A stretch of DNA of 11,268 bases, taken from CAZAKZ01 sp964485695 (GTDB taxonomy: Bacteria; Planctomycetota; JAFGQW01). Position 1 is the stretch's first letter. The number at the start of each line of letters is the position of its first letter. The notes under the pieces were generated by a model that was given only the letters and a program-made list of their open reading frames with translations, did not search any database and was not told where the DNA came from. The stretch spans positions 1-11,268 of the forward strand of contig CAZAKZ010000162.1 of NCBI GenBank assembly GCA_964485695.1, given 5' to 3'. Shown one piece after another: positions 7,190 through 11,268 of this stretch. The position numbers were made by a program, and so were the translations under genes.

Positions 7190-9043
7190 GTGCAGGGGAA
7201 TCTTCGGGAAACGCCCATCCGCCTCCGGAGCCCCTGCGGAGTCCTCCACGCGGTGCTCTACCAGGACATGGACGCGTCGTGCCGACGCGGCCTCCTCGTA
7301 TGCAATCCCTTTGCCGCGGAGAGTATCTTCGCCCGCCGGAGCCTCGTGTCCCTGGCCCGGGCGGTCGCCCGTCAAGGCGTGGCCGTGCTCCGGTTCGACT
7401 ACGTGGGGACCGGAGACAGCGAGGGGGCATTCGAGGCGGCGGGCATCGAATCCAGGCTCAAGGACCTGGAGACCGCCTGGCGTTACCTGAAGGGGCTCCC
7501 GGGCCTGGAGCACGCCGGTGTGTTCGGCCTCCGCCTCGGCGGCACCCTGGCCGCCCTGGCCGCGGCCCGGGGCCGGATCCGGCCCGACTGGGTTGTCCTG
7601 GCGGATCCCGTGAGTGACCTGAAGGCCTGTCTCAACCAGGCGCTCCGGACCAACGTGGCCTCCCAGACCACCTCGTACCGGAAGGTTCTTCGGAACCGTC
7701 AAGCCCTCGTGAGCGCCATCCAGGAGGGGGAAGCCGTGGCCGTGGTGGGCGGATTCCCCCTGGGCAAGGTGTTCTACGAGGAGGCCTCCGCCCTGGATCC
7801 CGCCGGGGAGATGAAGGCGACCGCGGCCGTGGTTGTCACGGCCACGGTGCCCGAAGGGGCCGATCCGCCCCCGGAGGCGGCGCGGCTTCTCCAGGCCTAC
7901 GAGGCCGCCGGCACACCGGCCGCCTATGTGGCCACACCGGGGCAGAAGATCTGGGAGCTGCCCCGGAACTACTTCGACCCCCCCGAGACCCTGATCCGAG
8001 CGGTGCTGGATCATCTCGACGGGCCGCCGGCCCGCCACACTGTGCCGGAGCCGGAACCGGGCGGCACCGGAAAGCTGGATGCGTCGGACACGGCGTTTGC
8101 CCGGAGCGAGGTGCCCATGCAGGTCAACCCGCCGTCCGGCCATCGTCTCTCGGGCATCCTCCACCACCCCGCCGGCGGCCCCTCCCGATCCGAGGGTGTG
8201 ATGCTGGTGGAGCTGGGCGTGGGCGCCCGCATGGGCATGCACCGGTTCAACGTCCGCCTCGCGCGGCGCCTGGCCCGCATGGGGTACGCGGTCACGCGCG
8301 TGGATCCGACCGGCGTGGGAGACAGTGAGGGGCGACTCGGTCCCATGCCCAGACTCCACTACTACGACGCCATCGAGTCCGGCCTCTTCACCCCGGATCT
8401 GAAGGCCATCCTGCAAGCCGGCATCCAGGAGACCGGCATCGAGACGTGGCACGTATATGGCCACTGCGGAGGCGCCATGGCCATCGTTCAGGCGCTCCAC
8501 TCCGAGGACGCGGTCAAGGGACTGGTGCTCACGGACATGCCGTTCATACCGTCGCTGTCCCCGGCCAGCCAGACCCAGACCAAGGTGGTGCAGGCACGGA
8601 GCTGGCTCCGGGCCCTCACCTTCAGGAGCAACTACCGCTACCTCCTCGGCCGGCTCCTCGTCCACCTCAGGGAGAAGCTGAAGGGGGAGGGGGAGGGGCC
8701 CTCCTCGCCCTCGGGGGACACCGGCTCCAGGGTCAAGACCGACCGGAACGGATTCAATACCGCTCTGGTGGCGGGATTCCGCACCCTCATCCGGCGGCGC
8801 AGGGAGATCTTTCTGGTCTTCAGCTCCGGGGACCGGGCCATCCAGGAGTTCCTCGGCTCGGAAGAGACCCTCACCGGACTATCCGATCTGACCCGGAGGC
8901 CCTACAAGATCCACACGGTCATGAACGCCAACCACACCTTTTTCCTCCAGGAGTCCCAGGAGGCCTTCATGTCCGTGTTGCTGGATTGGTTCGAGACCGA
9001 GTCGGCCCGCACGCCGGGAGAGAGTATCCCGACTGGCAGGTGA
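7190..9043 (+). CDS. Tandem alpha/beta-hydrolase, related to exosortase-associated hydrolases
   Basis: The product is a 617-residue cytoplasmic protein with two alpha/beta-hydrolase domains in a row and no signal peptide. Domain 1 (residues about 10-285) carries NPFAAES, FDYVGTGDSEG (69-79) and GLRLGG. Arg115 takes the nucleophile-elbow place, and no His is seen where the catalytic one is expected. Domain 2 (about 310-605) carries DPTGVGDSEG and GHCGG, with Cys426 at the elbow. Asp548 (SSGD) and His582 (NANHTF) complete a possible Cys-Asp-His triad. The style, including GLRLG in one domain and Cys in the other, recalls exosortase A system-associated hydrolases 2 and 1, which are separate proteins in known loci. 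No exosortase or PEP-CTERM protein is in this window. The GTG start is chosen from its ribosome site. A role on acyl or thioester substrates linked to envelope synthesis is an inference. Confidence 0.8.
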   Translation: MQGNLRETPIRLRSPCGVLHAVLYQDMDASCRRGLLVCNPFAAESIFARRSLVSLARAVARQGVAVLRFDYVGTGDSEGAFEAAGIESRLKDLETAWRYLKGLPGLEHAGVFGLRLGGTLAALAAARGRIRPDWVVLADPVSDLKACLNQALRTNVASQTTSYRKVLRNRQALVSAIQEGEAVAVVGGFPLGKVFYEEASALDPAGEMKATAAVVVTATVPEGADPPPEAARLLQAYEAAGTPAAYVATPGQKIWELPRNYFDPPETLIRAVLDHLDGPPARHTVPEPEPGGTGKLDASDTAFARSEVPMQVNPPSGHRLSGILHHPAGGPSRSEGVMLVELGVGARMGMHRFNVRLARRLARMGYAVTRVDPTGVGDSEGRLGPMPRLHYYDAIESGLFTPDLKAILQAGIQETGIETWHVYGHCGGAMAIVQALHSEDAVKGLVLTDMPFIPSLSPASQTQTKVVQARSWLRALTFRSNYRYLLGRLLVHLREKLKGEGEGPSSPSGDTGSRVKTDRNGFNTALVAGFRTLIRRRREIFLVFSSGDRAIQEFLGSEETLTGLSDLTRRPYKIHTVMNANHTFFLQESQEAFMSVLLDWFETESARTPGESIPTGR

Positions 9044-9145
9044 TCGTCACCGTCGCTGTTTTTGGGGACGTTCACCGGGGAGGGATGTGTCGAGGCGAAA
9101 GGGTTCTGCCAATTCCCCCGTAACCGCGCTGGAAATGGGCCGGCC

Positions 9146-10303
9146 TTATTTCAAATATCGAACAATCTTCACGAGTCCGCTCCCATCTCCGCTCGCCAGG
9201 TATTTCCCATCCGGAGAGAAGGCGACTCTGTTGACTTGACTTCCGTGCGAATACGATGTAGCCGGCCTGATGTCCTTGCCCACTGAACAAAGCTGTACTG
9301 TCTTATCCGATGACCCGCTCGCCAGGAATCTCCCATCCGGGGAAAAAGCAATCGTTTCGACATAATGTTCATGGGTGTAATAGGCCGCTTCTCTGAAAGA
9401 ATCCTCCGCGGACATGATCTGTACGGTTTTATCCCAGGAGCCGCTTGCCAGGTACCGGCTGTCGGGGGAAAACGAAACAGAACTCACACAACCTGTATGA
9501 GAGTAAGAGTGAGTTTCTTTGAAATTGTCATTCACGGACAAAATCCTGACGGTTCCATCGGCCTTTCAGGTCCCTCCGGCAACAATGAGATACCTGCCGT
9601 TGGAAGAGAATGTCAGGGCCTTGACCGGACGGCCCAGGGAATATGACACGGCCGGGTCAAATCCGTCAGCTACTGAAATTACGCGCACTCCTCCACCACG
9701 GGACCCGCATGCGAGGTATTCTCCGCCCGGGCTGAAACAAAGTGACCCCACGGTCCAGTCGAGTGCTACGTCTGTTATCTTGTTGAAGTCTTTTGTAACC
9801 GAGAAGATCTGGACGACTCCCTGGGCAAGTCCGGCTGCAAGGTAGTGAGAATCCGGAGAAAATGCCAGTGCCCAGACATTCATCTCCACAGGGATTTCTT
9901 TGACCTTTTGAATGCCTTCCAGGAGGGAATGAATCTGGATCTTCTTGTCCCACCCTCCACTTGCCAGGTACCTTGCATCCGGCGAAAATCCGAGCGTCCA
10001 TATCTTGTCTTCATGGGAATAGGATCTGATTTCCTTGAATCCGTCATTTGCGTTCAAGATCTTCACAGTGCGATGGCTACCGCTGGCCAGATATTTTCCA
10101 TCGGGTGAAAATTCCAGAGCAACGACTTCCCCGCGGTCGTGAGAATACGACTGGACCCTCTTCCACAGGAGGGATTCGTGCCTGTTTCCCCAGCAGCTAC
10201 CACTTTTCGATGAACTGCATCCACCAATGAGGATGACTACAAGCAGCGTTGAAATATCAAAAGAAGTGATACGTCCAGGAATCAAGTGTATCGCGGTTGC
10301 CAT
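9146..10303 (-). pseudogene. WD40-repeat lipoprotein gene interrupted by one in-frame TGA
   Basis: Read through, the frame encodes 385 codons: a lipoprotein signal followed by eight WD40-type repeats. ATG at 10303 has GGAG seven bases upstream, and the lipobox IGGC places the lipidated Cys at residue 29. The repeats share the core FSPDGKYLASG and lie about 41 residues apart, the usual number for a closed seven- or eight-blade propeller. Codon 246 (9568-9566) is TGA, within repeat five just after YLIVAGGT. Reading resumes in the same frame with KADGTVRILSV and three intact repeats. The terminal stop is TAA at 9148-9146. One base change from TGG would explain it. Neighbouring genes stop at TGA, so a changed code is unlikely. 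Either it is a very young pseudogene, a read-through gene, or a sequencing error. GC content is clearly lower than that of the genes before it. Confidence 0.75.
9566..10303 (-). CDS. WD40 lipoprotein, N-terminal part as normally translated
   Basis: If the TGA at 9568-9566 acts as a stop, the product is 245 residues: the signal segment STLLVVILIGGC, a Ser-rich linker after Cys29, four full repeats and most of a fifth. Four and a half blades would not close a propeller, so this product would probably be unstable or need a partner. The remaining 139 codons (9565-9146) have no ribosome site of their own; the first possible start is a TTG at 9541. The gene is convergent with the hydrolase gene, 102 bases away. 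Confidence 0.6.
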   Translation of the reverse strand: MATAIHLIPGRITSFDISTLLVVILIGGCSSSKSGSCWGNRHESLLWKRVQSYSHDRGEVVALEFSPDGKYLASGSHRTVKILNANDGFKEIRSYSHEDKIWTLGFSPDARYLASGGWDKKIQIHSLLEGIQKVKEIPVEMNVWALAFSPDSHYLAAGLAQGVVQIFSVTKDFNKITDVALDWTVGSLCFSPGGEYLACGSRGGGVRVISVADGFDPAVSYSLGRPVKALTFSSNGRYLIVAGGT

Positions 10304-10622
10304 TCCGACTCTCCAGGTCCGGATTGTACTCCCCCTCGCAAAGAACGCAACAGATCGCCCGTGAGAAGGAAAGAATCGCCCCTGACTCACCGCCCACCCA
10401 TCCCGCTCGTTGGCCGTCCAAGTTCTAAAGGGTCGGTCATGATTTGTAGCCGTTGCGTCCATGGACCGGATCCATGAGGAACGCATGAAGAGGGGCGAGA
10501 CCTGAGAGACCCTTTCGTGGGTACTCCGACACTTACATGCTGACCGTTTCCGCCTTGTAGATTTCACTCCTGACGATGAATACCTGAAATTCAAAGTGTT
10601 TGATGCATGCGTTGCGGGCGCT

Positions 10623-10662
10623 CCTCCGGGGGAAGTCGAGAATCCGGAGGCGAAATCTCCGG
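10623..10662. repeat. Two mutually exclusive hairpins
   Basis: CCGGAGG at 10644-10650 can pair with CCTCCGG upstream (10623-10629, seven pairs, 14-base loop), or its first six bases can pair with CTCCGG downstream (10657-10662, six pairs, seven-base loop). The shared arm means only one can form at a time, as in attenuators. No T run follows either, so a regulatory role is speculative. Confidence 0.4.
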
Positions 10663-10676
10663 CTCCTGCGACGGGC

Positions 10677-10715
10677 AAACATTTAAATATTCAAATATTA
10701 TATAGTTTAATGTTT
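10677..10715. repeat. AT-rich block bounded by inverted AAACATT / AATGTTT
   Basis: Of 39 bases only four are G or C, in a window that is otherwise mostly GC-rich. AAACATT (10677-10683) and AATGTTT (10709-10715) are perfect inverted arms. The block contains TATAAT on the - strand (10702-10697) and abuts a TTGACG on the + strand (10714-10719). It could be a promoter UP element, a site for a nucleoid protein or an operator. Confidence 0.6.
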
Positions 10716-10879
10716 GACGGGTCGATTCCGTACGGTATGGTGTGCGCATCGATGAGGTATCCGCCATCTCGGCAATGGCCTGATAGGTATGACTCACTAT
10801 GAGAGATCAATACCACAGATCTTTGCGTCTAACGGTAGTGGGCACATACAACCTTGCCGGGATGCTCAAGGATTTTGAA

Positions 10880-10907
10880 TTGAGACAACTCTGTTCTTTC
10901 AAGTAAT
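10880..10907 (+). promoter_or_regulatory. Candidate promoter for the last propeller gene
   Basis: TTGAGA (10880-10885, five of six to consensus) and AGTAAT (10902-10907, four of six) are separated by 16 bases. Transcription would start near 10914 and leave a leader of about 30 bases before the ATG at 10944. A competing pair, TTGACG and TATGGT at 10714-10741, would give a leader of nearly 200 bases. Confidence 0.35.
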
Positions 10908-10943
10908 GACGTTTTTTCATCCACAGAAAGGAATACTATTCCA

Positions 10944-11268
10944 ATGTCAGCACTGAAATCCATCCTACTGCTGTGTGCCTTCACGGCCGCTCTCGCCCTG
11001 CCGGGCCCGGCCCAGATTTACGATGTGGCAGGCAACCTTCTGACCCCGGCCACGGGCAACGACGACCCGCCCGGGACCAAGCTCAAGGAGATCACCCCTG
11101 CCGTCAATCCCAACGGCCTGACCATGATCGGAGATCAGCTCTTCGGTATCTCCGGGACCAATCTCTACGAGTTCGATACGATGACGGGCGCCATCAAGAC
11201 CACGCATATCTTGTCACTGGGGTATCCATTTAACCGGACCGGTGGTAAGCTGAGTCGATGGATCACCC
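10944..11268 (+). CDS. Secreted beta-propeller protein, family B copy 2, cut by the window end
   Basis: The frame from ATG 10944 stays open to the last base, giving 108 residues of an incomplete protein. GAAAGGA at 10926-10932 is a modest, somewhat distant ribosome site. Residues 1-24 form a signal peptide (MSALKSILLLCAFTAALAL, cleavage probably after GPA). Residues about 58-80 (LTMIGDQLFGISGTNLYEFD) match the first propeller strand set of the protein at 3183-4313 (MTMIGDDLWAVSGSSLYEFD) almost position by position. This makes the two genes paralogues. The last twenty or so residues no longer match well, which could be real divergence or the start of an insertion. Function is unknown; a secreted propeller is inferred. 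Confidence 0.78.
   Translation, partial: MSALKSILLLCAFTAALALPGPAQIYDVAGNLLTPATGNDDPPGTKLKEITPAVNPNGLTMIGDQLFGISGTNLYEFDTMTGAIKTTHILSLGYPFNRTGGKLSRWIT

Larger units (their letters stand above)
10304..10943. other. Long intergenic region, no convincing gene
   Basis: These 640 bases lie between the divergent starts of the WD40 lipoprotein and the last propeller gene. Open frames of 60 to 125 codons exist on both strands but lack ribosome sites and recognisable proteins. The region holds two competing hairpins (10623-10662), an AT block of 39 bases (10677-10715) and two candidate + strand promoters: TTGACG with TATGGT (10714-10741) and TTGAGA with AGTAAT (10880-10907). Confidence 0.6.

Noticed and set aside
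7157..8665. A 502-codon open frame on the - strand opposite the hydrolase
   Set aside because: It lies wholly antisense to a well-supported hydrolase gene. The His/Gly/Val-rich translation is typical of the opposite strand of GC-rich coding DNA, and no ribosome site is seen.
9040..9070. A terminator after the hydrolase gene (GTGA TCG TCAC with a later T run)
   Set aside because: The stem has only four pairs and the T run is eight bases further on, so it is too weak to call.
9566..9568. Reassignment of TGA to Trp in this organism
   Set aside because: The hydrolase, PAP2 and peptidase genes all end at TGA at sensible protein ends, so TGA works as a stop.
9566..9568. Selenocysteine at the WD40 TGA
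   Set aside because: The position is a loop of a WD40 blade where paralogous repeats have no Cys, and I see no clear hairpin of the SECIS type directly after it.
10304..10678. An upstream extension of the WD40 lipoprotein frame by 125 codons
   Set aside because: The extension would bury the lipoprotein signal inside the protein. The ATG at 10303 has a ribosome site and directly opens the signal segment.
10506..10802. A 98-codon + strand open frame whose first half reads like protein (RLVDFTPDDEYLKFKVFDAC)
   Set aside because: It has no ATG, the only early start is a GTG at 10596 without a ribosome site, it crosses the AT block, and I recognise no family. It may be a gene remnant but I cannot support it.

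Overview
The window is bacterial, GC-rich and gene-dense over most of its length. It uses the standard stop codons and has Shine-Dalgarno led genes, secreted proteins and a lipoprotein. The secreted beta-propeller proteins with beta-sandwich C-terminal ends, and the HExxH peptidase that resembles DUF1570 proteins, recall Planctomycetota. That placement is an inference from protein style, not from a marker gene. There is no rRNA, tRNA, CRISPR array, transposase or phage gene in view.

Layout. Positions 165-1469 (+) and 1534-2850 (-) are two convergent paralogues encoding secreted proteins of about 435 residues. They share one strong bidirectional terminator. Next comes 3183-4313 (+), a secreted beta-propeller protein of a second family, convergent with 4365-6029 (-), an exported HExxH metallopeptidase-like protein. 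A short divergent promoter region separates the peptidase from 6113-7063 (+), an integral-membrane PAP2/Aur1-type phosphatase-like protein. This is followed on the same strand by 7190-9043 (+), a tandem alpha/beta-hydrolase related to exosortase-associated hydrolases. Then the base composition drops. Positions 9146-10303 (-) hold an eight-repeat WD40 lipoprotein gene interrupted by a single in-frame TGA, followed by about 640 bases without a convincing gene that include an extremely AT-rich block. The window ends inside 10944-11268 (+), a second member of the 3183-4313 beta-propeller family.

How the genes may work together. Five of the eight genes encode exported or envelope proteins that are likely beta-propellers: two of one family, two of another, and the WD40 lipoprotein. 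The PAP2 protein and the tandem hydrolase may form a small co-transcribed unit acting on lipids or lipid-linked substrates. No complete defence, secretion or biosynthetic system is visible. The points most worth following are the TGA-interrupted WD40 gene, the mirror-image paralogue pair, and the hydrolase whose two nucleophile elbows carry Arg and Cys instead of Ser.
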